Assembly: GCA_016720925.1 (NCBI GenBank)
Contig: JADKJR010000012.1
Coordinates: 56,768-120,767, forward strand
Direction of reading: 5' to 3'
DNA: 64,000 nt
Origin: Betaproteobacteria bacterium
GTDB lineage: Bacteria; Pseudomonadota; Gammaproteobacteria; Burkholderiales; Usitatibacteraceae
The position numbers and the translations under genes were made by a program. The notes beneath the pieces are model-generated. The model was not told where the DNA came from and ran no database searches. It saw only the letters and a program-made list of their open reading frames with translations. This document shows, piece after piece, positions 9,339-19,235 of the stretch (within the stretch, counting starts at the first letter, position 1; each line of letters begins with the position of its first letter).

Positions 9339-9379
9339 TTCAATCCTGCGTGGATAACCCGGAATAGATAGGAAGCAAC

Positions 9380-10372
9380 ATGGAGTTTTTCAGAATCAAG
9401 AAATCGATCCCGTTCATGCGCCACGCGCTGGTGTTCAACGCGATCTCGTTTATCACCTTCCTGCTGGCGGTGCTTTTTCTGGCCACCAAGGGCCTGCACT
9501 ATTCCATCGAATTTACCGGCGGTACGGTGATTGAGGCGCCCTTCAAGCAAGCCGCGGATCTTGAGAAAATTCGCACGGACCTGACGCAAAAGGGTTTTCT
9601 CGACGTCACCGTGCAGAATTTCGGTTCCGCCAAGGACGTACTGATTCGCCTGCCGTTGCGAACCAGCACCGGCAACCAGAATGAGGCGATGGAGAAGCAG
9701 AAGAACACCATTATCGAGACGCTGATCCCGCTAGGTCTGGATTACGACCTGGAATTGGCCAAGACCGATCCCAAGGCGAACAAACTGCGCGTGGAGTTTG
9801 TTGGCGGGCAGGTCGGCAAGGAACTGGCGTACGACGGCAGTATCGCGTTGCTGGCGGTATGTATCGGCATCATGGCCTATCTGGCGATCCGGTTTGAGTG
9901 GCGGTTTGCGGTTGCCACGATCATTGCCAACTTGCACGATGTGGTCATCATTCTTGGATTCTTTGCGTTCTTTCAATGGGAGTTTTCGTTGCCGGTATTG
10001 GCGGCAGTACTTGCCATTCTTGGTTATTCCGTAAACGAGTCGGTTGTGGTATTTGATCGCGCACGTGAAAATTTCCGCAAAATGCGCAAGGCGACTACAT
10101 CAGAGATTCTCGATGCGGCAATTACCGGAACGATTTCCCGCACCATCATCACCCACGGGCTCACGCAGCTAATGGTCCTGGCGATGCTCTTTGTCGGCGG
10201 ACAAAGCCTGCATTACTTCGCGTTGGCCCTGACAATCGGTATTTGCTTCGGTATTTATTCTTCGGTGCTTGTCGCCTGCCCTATCGCCAAGTACCTAGGC
10301 GTTTCGCGCGAGGATTTTGTGAAGCCGGTAAAGAAGGAAGGCGAACCCGAAGTGATTTCGGCGCAACCATAG
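9380..10372 (+). CDS. secF: Protein translocase subunit SecF
   Basis: The 330-residue partner of SecD. It starts with a cytoplasmic tail and a first membrane helix, followed by the periplasmic motif GLHYSIEFTGGTVIE, then five helices with the conserved stretches GYSVNESVVVFDRARENF and ISRTIITHGLT. An AGGAAG ribosome site lies in front of the ATG. The C-terminus is charged and variable. SecD and SecF are separate genes here. Confidence 0.97.
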   Translation: MEFFRIKKSIPFMRHALVFNAISFITFLLAVLFLATKGLHYSIEFTGGTVIEAPFKQAADLEKIRTDLTQKGFLDVTVQNFGSAKDVLIRLPLRTSTGNQNEAMEKQKNTIIETLIPLGLDYDLELAKTDPKANKLRVEFVGGQVGKELAYDGSIALLAVCIGIMAYLAIRFEWRFAVATIIANLHDVVIILGFFAFFQWEFSLPVLAAVLAILGYSVNESVVVFDRARENFRKMRKATTSEILDAAITGTISRTIITHGLTQLMVLAMLFVGGQSLHYFALALTIGICFGIYSSVLVACPIAKYLGVSREDFVKPVKKEGEPEVISAQP

Positions 10373-10429
10373 AAAACCTTAACGAGCTTTAACGCCAAAC
10401 CGAACGCCGAAGTTATTGAAGGGCCAAGT

Positions 10430-11096
10430 ATGGAATGGCTGCTGTCAGCGATCGATGTGGTATTGCACCTTAGCCGCTACCTCGCCGAATGGACCGTGCT
10501 TTACGGGCCGTGGATCTACGGCATTCTGTTTTTGGTCATCTTTGCAGAAACCGGATTTGTAGTCACGCCGTTTCTGCCGGGCGACTCACTCCTGTTTATT
10601 GCGGGGTCGTTGGCAGCGCTGGGCAGCATGAATGTTCATCTGCTGGTGCTGCTCTTGTTCAGCGCAGCCGCGCTGAGCAATATCGTTAACTATGAAGTAG
10701 GGCGCATCCTCGGCATGAAGTTCTTTGCCGACGAGAAATCGCGCTGGCTTAATCCGCATTACATCGAGCGTACCCATGCGTTTTTCGAGCGCTGGGGCGG
10801 GCTGGCGGTGGTGCTGGCGCGCTTTGTGCCATTTTTTGCGAACCTATGTGCCGTTTGTGGCCGGTTTGGGTGCGATGTCGCGCGTGACATATGTCAGTTA
10901 TACGTTGATCGGCGCGGCGCTTTGGGTAGGTTCGCTAACCTACCTGGGCTATTTTTTCGGCAACATTCCGTGGGTCAAGTCAAACCAGGGGCTATTGGTA
11001 ATCGCGATCGTGATTGTCAGCGTGCTGCCGGTAATCGCTGGCTTGGTCAAGGCGCGGCTGACTTCCGCGCCGGCGAAATCACGCTCGGTGCGGTGA
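10430..11096 (+). CDS. DedA family membrane protein, frameshifted
   Basis: DedA proteins are inner-membrane proteins linked to undecaprenyl phosphate or phospholipid flipping and to membrane potential. The first frame gives the N-terminal half (ETGFVVTPFLPGDSLLF, the family mark) and breaks at the T6 run 10832-10837. With one T fewer the protein continues through ARFVPFLRTYVPFVAG, the conserved Arg-containing motif, to a normal C-terminus; the full product is about 221 residues. The last 50 bases overlap the convergent DUF2069 gene. The break is probably a homopolymer error. Confidence 0.85.
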
Positions 11097-11442
11097 GATT
11101 CGCATACGCAATTGCCGCAAAGTAGAACGCACATGAAAGTGCAATTTCGATGCTTGCCAGTGTCGATGAAGGTGGCTTGTCCGACCAAGCACGCACCACG
11201 CCTTCGATGAAGTACAGCAGGATAAGCATTGAAGACCACTGAAAGGTGTAGCGCTTGCCGCGTAGTATGCCGAACAGTGGCAACAACAATGGCAACACCT
11301 TCAGCATCAGCCATGAACCACTTGGCCTGATGGGCGCCAGAAAGGTTTCCCACGTGATGCACAAGGCGATCAGCGCAATGAGTGTGATAATCGCGATGCC
11401 ATGGCAAAGCCTAGCCATGGATGGGTTCGCCTGCATTGGCAT
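11047..11442 (-). CDS. DUF2069 family membrane protein
   Basis: A 131-residue protein with about four hydrophobic segments and the DUF2069 hallmark LKVLPLLLPLFGILRGKRYTFQW. Function is unknown. It begins two bases after the wrbA stop codon, an arrangement seen often in betaproteobacteria, so it is surely cotranscribed with wrbA. Two in-frame Met codons (MPMQ) offer alternative starts two residues apart. Its 3' end overlaps the end of the DedA gene on the other strand. Confidence 0.85.
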   Translation of the reverse strand: MPMQANPSMARLCHGIAIITLIALIALCITWETFLAPIRPSGSWLMLKVLPLLLPLFGILRGKRYTFQWSSMLILLYFIEGVVRAWSDKPPSSTLASIEIALSCAFYFAAIAYANLTAPSVISPARKSAAP

Positions 11443-11444
11443 GC

Positions 11445-12038
11445 CTATGCCGCCAATTTCAATGCGGTGACGGCGAGCCTTTTTCCCAGCGCAAAGGCTA
11501 TGCCCTTTTCTGCCTCCGAAACCGGTTGATCATTGCCGTCACCGGCGACATGGCTGGCGCCGTACGGCGTGCCACCTTCTTGCGTGCTGGTAAGCAGGGG
11601 TTCGGTAAACGGCACCCCGACCAACACCATGCCATGGTGCAACAGAGGCAGCATCATCGACAGCAAAGTCGACTCGTTTCCGCCATGCTGCGTGGCGCTG
11701 GCCGTGAACACCGAGGCAGGTTTACCGGCGAGTGTGCCGCGCATCCATTCGCCCGCTGTTCCGTCCAGAAAATATTTCATTGGTGCAGCCATGTTGCCGA
11801 AACGGGTCGGCGAGCCAAGCGCCAGACCAATGCACTCGGCAAGATCGGTAGCAGTAACGTAGGGCGAGCCTTCAGGCGGCACCTCCGGCTCCGTGAGCTT
11901 CGTGACCGGTGCGACCTTTGGTACGGTGCGAATCCGCGCCGACATACCGGCGACGCTTTCAACCCCACGTGCAATGTGGCGCGCCAGTTCACGCACTGAG
12001 CCCGAGTGTGAGTAGTAGAGAATCAGAATATCAGCCAT
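11445..12038 (-). CDS. wrbA: NAD(P)H:quinone oxidoreductase, WrbA type
   Basis: A 197-residue flavodoxin-like enzyme that reduces quinones by two electrons with FMN and NAD(P)H, protecting against redox cycling. The FMN phosphate loop reads YYSHSGSVRELA near the N-terminus, and the family stretches GSPTRFGNMAAPMKYFLD and TASATQHGGNE are present. A GGAGG sequence lies 11 bases before the ATG. It is divergent from yihY, with 204 bp between the starts, and it heads the wrbA-DUF2069 unit. Confidence 0.93.
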   Translation of the reverse strand: MADILILYYSHSGSVRELARHIARGVESVAGMSARIRTVPKVAPVTKLTEPEVPPEGSPYVTATDLAECIGLALGSPTRFGNMAAPMKYFLDGTAGEWMRGTLAGKPASVFTASATQHGGNESTLLSMMLPLLHHGMVLVGVPFTEPLLTSTQEGGTPYGASHVAGDGNDQPVSEAEKGIAFALGKRLAVTALKLAA

Positions 12039-12242
12039 GTTCGTGGAAACCTCCGCGAGTAAGAGTAAATTCGGCTGTCAGCAGAATGGCAGGCAAATGC
12101 GAAAAAGTTGAGGCAGCTGGCCTCCATGCTTGATATCGTGGTTGACCGGTGATTTCAAGATCGTAACCCGCAGGATTGTTCGACATCGACTGCTGCCGGT
12201 ATTATACGAATCGCGAACTGGCCTCAATGGAAAAATCTCAGG

Positions 12243-13373
12243 ATGAAGTTTCTCGATCAGTTGTGGGCTTACATTCGCTTTGTGGCGAATCGCTTCGTGA
12301 AGGATCGCTGCCTGATGGTGGCGGGAAGTCTTACCTATACATCTTTGTTGGCGATTGTGCCAACGTTTACAGTCACGCTTGTTCTGACTTCGCATGTCGC
12401 CGTCATTCGGAATCTTATTTTGCAGGTGAAGACCTTCGCATTGGAGAATCTGTTGCCTGATGTCGGCGCGAGAGCGGTAACGGTTTACATGGAGCAGTTC
12501 TCGCAGAACGCCGCAAAGCTGACAATCATCGGTCTGGTGATCATCGTGGCTACGGCGGTGGCATTGATGTTCACGATCGACACGGAGTTCAATTACATCT
12601 GGCGCGCAAGGCGCCGCCGCACGTGGTGGAAACGACTGGCCGCATATCTTGCTGTACTTGCCGTCGGGCCCCTGTTGATCGGCGCAAGCCTGACGCTCAC
12701 ATCCTATTTCGTGCATTGGTCGCGAAAACTGGGTGGCGTTCTGCCGTCCCTTGATGACTGGCTGCTGCAGTTGATTCCATTCCTGCTTTCCACGCTCGCG
12801 CTGGCAATCGCATACTGCGTCATGCCGGCGCGCCATGTGCCGATACGGCATGCAGTCGCCGGCGGCGTTATTGCGGGCCTGCTGTTTGAGATCGTCAAGC
12901 ATTTGTTTGTCGTGTACATCATGCGCGTGGCCACCTATAGCGTCGTGTACGGTGCGTTCGCGAGTGTGCCGATCTTTCTCCTTTGGCTATTTTGTTGCTG
13001 GATAGTAGTACTGATTGGCGCCGAATTGACGGCGACATTTTCGTATTTCGGACATGTCAATGCGAAGGCGATACAACCAGACCCGAGCGTGCAATCCTGC
13101 GTCGATGCGGGCAGGCTGCTCGATGCGCTGGCAGAGAGCGAGGCAGGGCAGGGCTTGGCGGCGTTACGCGCCAGGGCGCCCATGCCAATCGATGTCGCCG
13201 AGGACCTGCTGCGCGCCATGTGCGATGCAAGTTTGGTGGAGGTTGACAAGCGCGGCCGCTACCGACTTGTTCATCCGCGCGAGTCGATTCGGGACGACGA
13301 TGCGCGGCGCGCGATTCTGAATCTGTGTCAAGCCCGTGACAATGTCGCGGCGGCTCAGGAAGCCTGGAACTGA
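12243..13373 (+). CDS. YihY/BrkB family inner-membrane protein (UPF0761)
   Basis: A 376-residue protein with about six membrane helices in the first 280 residues, including the family features LMVAGSLTYTSLLAIVPTF and YGAFASVPIFLLWLF. The hydrophilic tail of about 90 residues resembles a winged-helix domain. The family was once called ribonuclease BN, a name now considered wrong; its role is unknown. An upstream Met was not used because the family begins near this one. The 3' end overlaps the convergent PilZ-like gene by 19 bp. Confidence 0.88.
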   Translation: MKFLDQLWAYIRFVANRFVKDRCLMVAGSLTYTSLLAIVPTFTVTLVLTSHVAVIRNLILQVKTFALENLLPDVGARAVTVYMEQFSQNAAKLTIIGLVIIVATAVALMFTIDTEFNYIWRARRRRTWWKRLAAYLAVLAVGPLLIGASLTLTSYFVHWSRKLGGVLPSLDDWLLQLIPFLLSTLALAIAYCVMPARHVPIRHAVAGGVIAGLLFEIVKHLFVVYIMRVATYSVVYGAFASVPIFLLWLFCCWIVVLIGAELTATFSYFGHVNAKAIQPDPSVQSCVDAGRLLDALAESEAGQGLAALRARAPMPIDVAEDLLRAMCDASLVEVDKRGRYRLVHPRESIRDDDARRAILNLCQARDNVAAAQEAWN

Positions 13374-14933
13374 AACATTTCGAACCGGCTGGTACGTTCT
13401 ATCAGGGTGGTCGCCCGCACGCGGACCAGCTTGCCTTGGGCATCAAGCTCGAATTCTCGCAGGTCGGAAAATGTTTCGGCGGTGGTGAGTACGGTGTCAC
13501 TTTGCGCGTCCGGCATCAGCGGGAATAGCATTAATGCGGGCGCTGGCTTTCCGGAGGATCCAATGGTCGGTTCGATCGTGATGCTGATCGCCGATGGCGC
13601 AACGAGCTCAACGCCGAACTCAAGCGCGTCACCTTCAAGCAGGGTGAGCCAGCGAACGATGCCAATATTCCACGTGCGCCCGCCCATAAAACGTACGCCG
13701 ATCACTTCGCCAACCGTGATGCTGACGTTGCCGACCGATTCGCGATGCATACGCAAGCCATTGGCGCTTTGATTCAACACGTGCCATCGCTCGATCCCGA
13801 TCGATTGCGACGTCGAATCCTGAGGAATTTTCAATAGTGGGATCGTATCCCCGTCGCGGATCGCCTGCGCGTCGGCTTCCGGATCCTCATGCGAGGCAAG
13901 ATCGGTGAAGTGGCAGATTGCCTTGATGCCGCTGCACAGCGCCACAGCCGAATCAGCGGGATTGCGACGGAATTGCCGCTTCGGTGGGTCGCCCCACAAA
14001 CGAATCAGGCGCATGGTGAGGTCGGTCAGGTCATGCGTGGCGCGGCTTTTTGCGGAGGACGCGCCGGCTCCGGATTGGGCGCGATGGCGCTGCTGGATTT
14101 TTTCCACCAGCCGGCTCGGGTCAACCACGCGTAACACTTGACCCGCGGGAGGCCGTCCACCCTGAATCAGAACCTTTGGCGCTTGGTCGCTATCCAGCGC
14201 AACCACAAACAGGCGTAGTGGATTGAGTCCTTCCGCATCGGTCCGCATATCCATCAGGCCGCGATTCTGCTTCAGGATGTCGAGAACACGATCCAATTCC
14301 TGATGCATCAGCCGATACGGGTCAGTGAGCGAGGTCATCATCACATCGACATAGATGTCGAAAATCGTCGATGTCGATTCCGCGTCGGCTGTTTCGCTTA
14401 GCAACCCTTGCTCATCGGCATGGAAGTAAAGCGAGTGCATTTCTTGCCAGGCACCGACCGGCACGGGGCAATACGTCTTGTAGCTTTGCAGCATTAATTC
14501 GCGGAGGTAGTACATGGCCCTGAACAACGGCAAGGGCAGAATTTTCCTGGCGTTGAAAAAAAGTGACTTCCCGGATTTTTCCGACACCATCATCTTGTAG
14601 GCATAACCGCACTGCACCAGCAATTGGCTGGCGAGGTCAAAAGCCTCCCTTTGCTTCGGGTGGCAACGGCAGGCTGCTGGAGGAATAGACGGCCTCCAGT
14701 TCATCCAGCAGCACGGCGATGGTTGGACGGTAGATCTCCAGAAGTGCGACGCGATCCTCGCACGGCATCTTGGCGTGGTTGAGTGCCTCAAGGTTTTCGG
14801 TCAATGCGCGTGTCGACTCAATCATCTTGGTTAGAGGAAGCGACTCAACCCACGCCTTGGCCTTTTTGGGATTGACATCCACGTCGCTGGGCAAATTGCG
14901 AATCGTGGTAGGTACGGTAAGACTTAGCGCCAT
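13355..14933 (-). CDS. PilZ-like large cytoplasmic protein, frameshifted
   Basis: Two frames join into one protein of about 525 residues when one C is removed from the CCC run (plus-strand GGG at 14658-14660); the joint then reads LPLPPKQREAFDLASQ. The N-terminal part (MALSLTVPTTIRNLPSD onward) is helical. Near the C-terminus there is a PilZ-like segment with the NxSxxG motif as NQSANG followed by beta strands (VGEVIGVRFMGG, NIGIVRW, FGVELVAP). The RxxxR arginines that bind c-di-GMP in true PilZ domains are not obvious. Similar proteins are annotated in betaproteobacteria as hypothetical or PilZ proteins. Function is not known. Confidence 0.72.
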
Positions 14934-15030
14934 GAATTCCCCAGGAATTGTTGCGTTTTTTCACCACATGTGTGTCGTTACCGCAGCCGAATCGAGAATG
15001 CTATGATGATTTTTTGGCCATCACAAAGTC

Positions 15031-15510
15031 ATGACCGTGCATATTCCAGCACTTTACCGCGTTGCCTTGAAACTTGCTTTGGTTATGCTGTGCGCCGTAG
15101 CGCTCACTGCGCGCGGTTTTGAACTCAAGGACACCGCAGGTGTTCCGCAGCGCCTCGCTGATTTGAAAGGCAAGTGGGTGGTGGTGAACTTCTGGGCAAC
15201 ATGGTGCGCGCCATGTGTGAAAGAAATACCCGAAATCGCAGTGTTTGCCAAAGAACAGGGAGACCGGACGCGAGTTCTGGGCATCGCCCTGGATTGGGAC
15301 GACGAAAAACAGGTGACGGCCTTTGCACGCAAGATTGGTCACACCTACCCGCTGGTGTTGGGAACGGATGCGAGTGAAAGGGCATTTGGCCGAATGAAGG
15401 GCCTGCCGACAACGATTGTCTACGATCCCAATGGACAGGTGGCCTACCGAAAGACCGGGACGGTCACGCGGGAACTGCTTTCGCGAATCGTCAAGGGCGA
15501 GAAGATCTAA
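15031..15510 (+). CDS. TlpA-like periplasmic thiol-disulfide reductase
   Basis: A 159-residue thioredoxin-fold protein with a signal peptide (about residues 1-28, ending LTARG) and the active site WCAPC with Cys59 and Cys62. The cis-proline loop is GLPTT. The AhpC/TSA-like N-terminal part (KDTAGVPQRLADLKGKW) is typical of TlpA/ResA reductases that keep periplasmic cysteines reduced, for instance in cytochrome maturation. No cytochrome genes are close, so its partner is unknown. It is monocistronic and ends before a palindromic repeat that separates it from proS. Confidence 0.88.
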   Translation: MTVHIPALYRVALKLALVMLCAVALTARGFELKDTAGVPQRLADLKGKWVVVNFWATWCAPCVKEIPEIAVFAKEQGDRTRVLGIALDWDDEKQVTAFARKIGHTYPLVLGTDASERAFGRMKGLPTTIVYDPNGQVAYRKTGTVTRELLSRIVKGEKI

Positions 15511-15525
15511 CTCGCGAAAAATAGA

Positions 15526-15591
15526 AAACTCCAGCACTGGTGAGGCTCTCAAGGCTTTTTTCTCTCAATCGCCGCGCCAGTGCTTGAGTTT
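15526..15591. repeat. Dispersed palindromic repeat, copy 2
   Basis: A 66-bp imperfect palindrome with left arm AAACTCCAGCACTGG and right arm GCGCCAGTGCTTGAGTTT. It fills the gap between the 3' ends of tlpA and proS, which converge. The position and the hairpin suggest a bidirectional terminator or an mRNA end-protecting structure. Confidence 0.85.
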
Positions 15592-15606
15592 CAATGTTTC
15601 GTCGAG

Positions 15607-17361
15607 TCAGCGGATCGCGAGCTTCTCCATGAGGAGGGACACGACGTTGGTCAATGGCACGACAGTGGCTTTGTCGTGGCGCCGATGCTGGTATTCGACG
15701 TTTCCTTCCTTCAAACCGCGATCACCAATTGTCACGCGATGCGGGACGCCAATCAGCTCCCAATCCGCGAACATCACACCTGGCCGTTCACCGCGATCGT
15801 CGAGCACCACATCGACGCCTGAAGCAACCAGCTCTGCATAAAGTTGCTCGGTGGCTGATTTCACCGCTTCATTGCGGTCGTATCCCAACGGACAAATCAC
15901 TACCGTGAATGGCGCAATCGCATCCGGCCAGATGATGCCTTTTTCATCGTGATTCTGCTCGATCGCCGCACCCAGAAGTCGTGTCACGCCGATGCCATAG
16001 CAACCCATTTCCATCAGTTGCGGCTTGCCGTTTTCGTCGAGGAAAGTGGCCTTCATCGGCCCGGAGTAGACAGTGCCCAGATAAAACACGTGGCCGACTT
16101 CGATGCCGCGCTGAATGGCGAGTATTCCTTGACCGTCCGGCGACGGATTGCCCGCCACAACGTTGCGTATATCGGCAATTTGCTCCGCCGTGGGCGCGGG
16201 CAAATCGCGACCCCAGTTGATGCCCGTGAAATGGAAGTCTTCTTCGTTGGCGCCGGAGACAAAATCGCTCATGTTGGCAACCGTGCGGTCAACCACCAAG
16301 CGGACTGGTTTTTTCAAACCAATCGGGCCGAGGTAGCCGGGCTTACAGCCAAAGTGCTCGACGATTTCGCCCTCTGTCGCGAAGCGAAAGCCTTTGTCGA
16401 GACCGGATACTTTGCTTGCCTTGATTTCGTTCAGCTCGTGGTCGCCGCGCAGCAGTAGCAGCCAAACATCTGCGGGGATCGGAATGCCTTTGTCGTCGAT
16501 CTTGTCACAGGCCAGGACAATCGATTTCACCGTCTGCGCCAAGGGCAGTTTGAGAAACTCGGCGACATCTTCGCATTTGGCCTTGCCCGGTGTCGGCACC
16601 TTTGCCATTGACTGCGTTGGCGCTGCCCGCGAAGTAATCAAGGGCAGGGCTTCGGCCAGTTCGATGTTTGCGGCGTAATCGGACTGCGGACAATAGGCAA
16701 TCGCGTCCTCACCGGTATCGGCAATGACCTGGAACTCGTGCGAACGTGAGCCGCCGATTGCGCCAGTGTCGGCCTTGACCGCCCGGAAAGTCAGCCCCAT
16801 GCGCGTAAAGATGCGCTGGTAGGCAGCGTACATCGTGTCGTAGCTATTGCCAGCGCTTGCGGCGTCGCGATCGAACGAGTATGCGTCCTTCATGGTGAAT
16901 TCGCGCCCACGCATCACGCCGAAACGCGGACGGCGCTCGTCGCGAAATTTTGTCTGGATATGATAAAAATTGACCGGTAGCTGGCGATAACTCTTGATCT
17001 CATTGCGCGCGATGTCGGTTATCGCTTCTTCCGAGGTCGGCTGCACGATGAAATCGCGCCCGTGGCGGTCTTTGACGCGCATCAACTCGGGGCCGTATTT
17101 TTGCCAGCGATTGGTTTCCATCCACAGCTCAGCGGGTTGAATGACAGGCATCAGCAATTCCACCGCGCCCGCGGCATTCATTTCCTCACGGATGATGTTT
17201 TCGATCTTTCGGATCGATCGAAGGCCCATTGGCATGTAGGTATAGATGCCGGCGGCGAGCTTCTTGATCATGCCGGCACGCAACATCAATTGCTGCGATG
17301 CCACATCGGCATCTGCCGGGGCTTCACGCAAGGTCGAAAGGAAGAAATTTGATAAGCGCAT
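15607..17361 (-). CDS. proS: Prolyl-tRNA synthetase
   Basis: A 584-residue class II synthetase that charges tRNA-Pro. Motif 2 is seen as TKFRDERRPRFGVMRGREF and motif 3 as MEMGCYGIGVTRLLGA. An inserted YbaK-like editing domain (about residues 225-390) removes mischarged alanine, as in bacterial ProRS of E. coli type. The anticodon-binding domain ends the protein. A tRNA-Pro gene lies about 5 kb downstream in the window. No clear ribosome site is seen before the ATG, but MRLSNFFLSTLREAPADA is the normal family start. Confidence 0.97.
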   Translation of the reverse strand: MRLSNFFLSTLREAPADADVASQQLMLRAGMIKKLAAGIYTYMPMGLRSIRKIENIIREEMNAAGAVELLMPVIQPAELWMETNRWQKYGPELMRVKDRHGRDFIVQPTSEEAITDIARNEIKSYRQLPVNFYHIQTKFRDERRPRFGVMRGREFTMKDAYSFDRDAASAGNSYDTMYAAYQRIFTRMGLTFRAVKADTGAIGGSRSHEFQVIADTGEDAIAYCPQSDYAANIELAEALPLITSRAAPTQSMAKVPTPGKAKCEDVAEFLKLPLAQTVKSIVLACDKIDDKGIPIPADVWLLLLRGDHELNEIKASKVSGLDKGFRFATEGEIVEHFGCKPGYLGPIGLKKPVRLVVDRTVANMSDFVSGANEEDFHFTGINWGRDLPAPTAEQIADIRNVVAGNPSPDGQGILAIQRGIEVGHVFYLGTVYSGPMKATFLDENGKPQLMEMGCYGIGVTRLLGAAIEQNHDEKGIIWPDAIAPFTVVICPLGYDRNEAVKSATEQLYAELVASGVDVVLDDRGERPGVMFADWELIGVPHRVTIGDRGLKEGNVEYQHRRHDKATVVPLTNVVSLLMEKLAIR

Positions 17362-17497
17362 GATTTATTGTGACTTTTCAAGTATATGCTGACCAGCAAA
17401 AGCTGTCATTTTACACGCCGGTGGAACTCTTGACCCTGTTCACCTCTCTCAAATTGTGAAAGAATCGCCTTAACTATAGATTTGAAAGGGCACGGCC

Positions 17498-18100
17498 ATG
17501 ATTGACCGAGATGGTTATCGCCCGAACGTCGCTATCGTGCTTTGCAATGCAAAGAACGAGGTGTTTTGGGGAAAGCGCATCAAGGAGCACGCGTGGCAGT
17601 TTCCGCAAGGTGGCATCAAGATGGGGGAAAGCCCGGAAGACGCCATGTTTCGGGAACTGGAGGAAGAAACCGGATTGCGTCGTGAGCACGTCAGAATTCT
17701 GGGCCGAACCAGAAGCTGGCTTCACTACAGTGTGCCGACACACTGGGTGAAACGTGAGTGGCGCGGAACATACAAGGGCCAGAAGCAAATCTGGTACCTG
17801 CTGAAACTGGTCGGGCGTGATCATGATATCCGCCTGCGCGCGAGTTCACATCCGGAGTTTGACGCTTGGCGGTGGCACGATTACTGGGTACCGCTCGACA
17901 ACGTAATTGAATTCAAACGCGATGTGTATAAAGAGGCGCTGCATCAGCTGGTGCGCTACCTTGAGCCTCTGCCGCGCCATGGCACACAGTCCATGCGACA
18001 TACCCGGCACCGCCCAAACGAGACCGAAATTCATGTCGAGTCTGTTTCCCTGTCGGTGGAAATATTGCACCGTAGTTCGCACGCAGCGGAGTCTGACTAG
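17498..18100 (+). CDS. rppH: RNA pyrophosphohydrolase
   Basis: A 200-residue Nudix enzyme that removes pyrophosphate from 5'-triphosphate mRNA ends and so starts RNase E-dependent decay. The Nudix box covers residues 38-60 (GGIKMGESPEDAMFREL and the following EEETGL), and the family start MIDRDGYRPNVAIVLCN is clear. The C-terminal 30 residues are variable. It is divergent from proS and converges with proB, with only 23 bp between them. This order is common in betaproteobacteria. Confidence 0.96.
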   Translation: MIDRDGYRPNVAIVLCNAKNEVFWGKRIKEHAWQFPQGGIKMGESPEDAMFRELEEETGLRREHVRILGRTRSWLHYSVPTHWVKREWRGTYKGQKQIWYLLKLVGRDHDIRLRASSHPEFDAWRWHDYWVPLDNVIEFKRDVYKEALHQLVRYLEPLPRHGTQSMRHTRHRPNETEIHVESVSLSVEILHRSSHAAESD

Positions 18101-18123
18101 ATCGCGCTACCGAACGGCGGCGG

Positions 18124-19230
18124 CTAAAGCAGCACCAGGTTGTCGCGGTGAATCAATTCCGGCTCGGCGATATAGCCGAGCAACGTTTCGATTTCTGATG
18201 TCGGCTTGCGCACGAGTTTCTGCGCTTCGGCAGAGGAATAATTCACCAGCCCACGTGCGATTTCGCGCCTTGCGGTATCCAGGCAACTGACGACCTCGCC
18301 GCGTTCAAAGACCCCTTCAACTGCGGTGACGCCGATGGGTAACAAGCTCTTTCCACTTTGTAACAGCGCCCGCCCGGCCCCAGCATCGAGATGCAATTTG
18401 CCGCTGGTTTTGACATGCCCGGCAAGCCAAGTTTTCCTTGCCTGTAGACCGCTTGTCTCCGAAAACAGGCGCGTGCCGATGCGTTCTCCCTGCTGCAAGC
18501 GCAGCAACACATCTAGCTCTCGTCCGTAGGCGATGATAGTGTGGCTACCCGACAGTGCGGCTTTCTTGGCCGCAAGAACTTTGGTCAGCATCCCGCCACG
18601 ACCCAGCAAGGACCCGCTTCCACCCGCCATCGCTTCCAATGAGGCGTCGGTCGCTTTTGCCTCGTGCAGCAGCCGAGCGTTCGGTTCACGGCGCGGATCC
18701 GCTGTATAAAGCCCCTGCTGATCGGTAAGAATCACCAGATGATCGGCGTCGATGAGGTTCGCCACCAGCGCTGCCAGCGTGTCGTTGTCGCCAAACTTGA
18801 TTTCATCGGTGACGACAGTGTCGTTTTCATTGATGACCGGTACCACATGCAGCGATAGCAAAGTGGTGAGCGTCGAGCGTGCATTCAGGTAACGCTTGCG
18901 GTCGGCCAGGTCATCGTGAGTCAGCAGGATCTGGGCTGTGGCGACACCATGTTGGCGAAACGCAGACTCGTATACCTGCACCAGTCCCATTTGTCCGACC
19001 GCGGCAGCGGCCTGCAGCTGATTAACCTCATGTGGACGCGCTTTCCAGCCGAGGCGTTGCATACCTTCGGCGATAGCCCCGGACGACACCAGCACGACTT
19101 CCACGCCGCGCGCGCGCAAGGTCGTAATCTGTGAGACCCATTGCTTGATCAATTCGTGGTCGACGCCCACGCCGTTGTTCGTGATGAGCGTCGAGCCGAT
19201 CTTGACAACAATGCGTTTGGCGTCACGCAT
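18124..19230 (-). CDS. proB: Glutamate 5-kinase
   Basis: A 368-residue enzyme that phosphorylates glutamate in the first step of proline synthesis. The amino-acid kinase domain (about 1-255) begins RIVVKIGSTLITNNGVG and contains SSGAIAEG and the motif INENDTVVTDEIKFGDND. The C-terminal PUA domain covers about residues 275-365. It starts five bases after the obgE stop and is likely cotranscribed with obgE, a conserved order in betaproteobacteria. Confidence 0.96.
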   Translation of the reverse strand: MRDAKRIVVKIGSTLITNNGVGVDHELIKQWVSQITTLRARGVEVVLVSSGAIAEGMQRLGWKARPHEVNQLQAAAAVGQMGLVQVYESAFRQHGVATAQILLTHDDLADRKRYLNARSTLTTLLSLHVVPVINENDTVVTDEIKFGDNDTLAALVANLIDADHLVILTDQQGLYTADPRREPNARLLHEAKATDASLEAMAGGSGSLLGRGGMLTKVLAAKKAALSGSHTIIAYGRELDVLLRLQQGERIGTRLFSETSGLQARKTWLAGHVKTSGKLHLDAGAGRALLQSGKSLLPIGVTAVEGVFERGEVVSCLDTARREIARGLVNYSSAEAQKLVRKPTSEIETLLGYIAEPELIHRDNLVLL

Positions 19231-19235
19231 GATTT

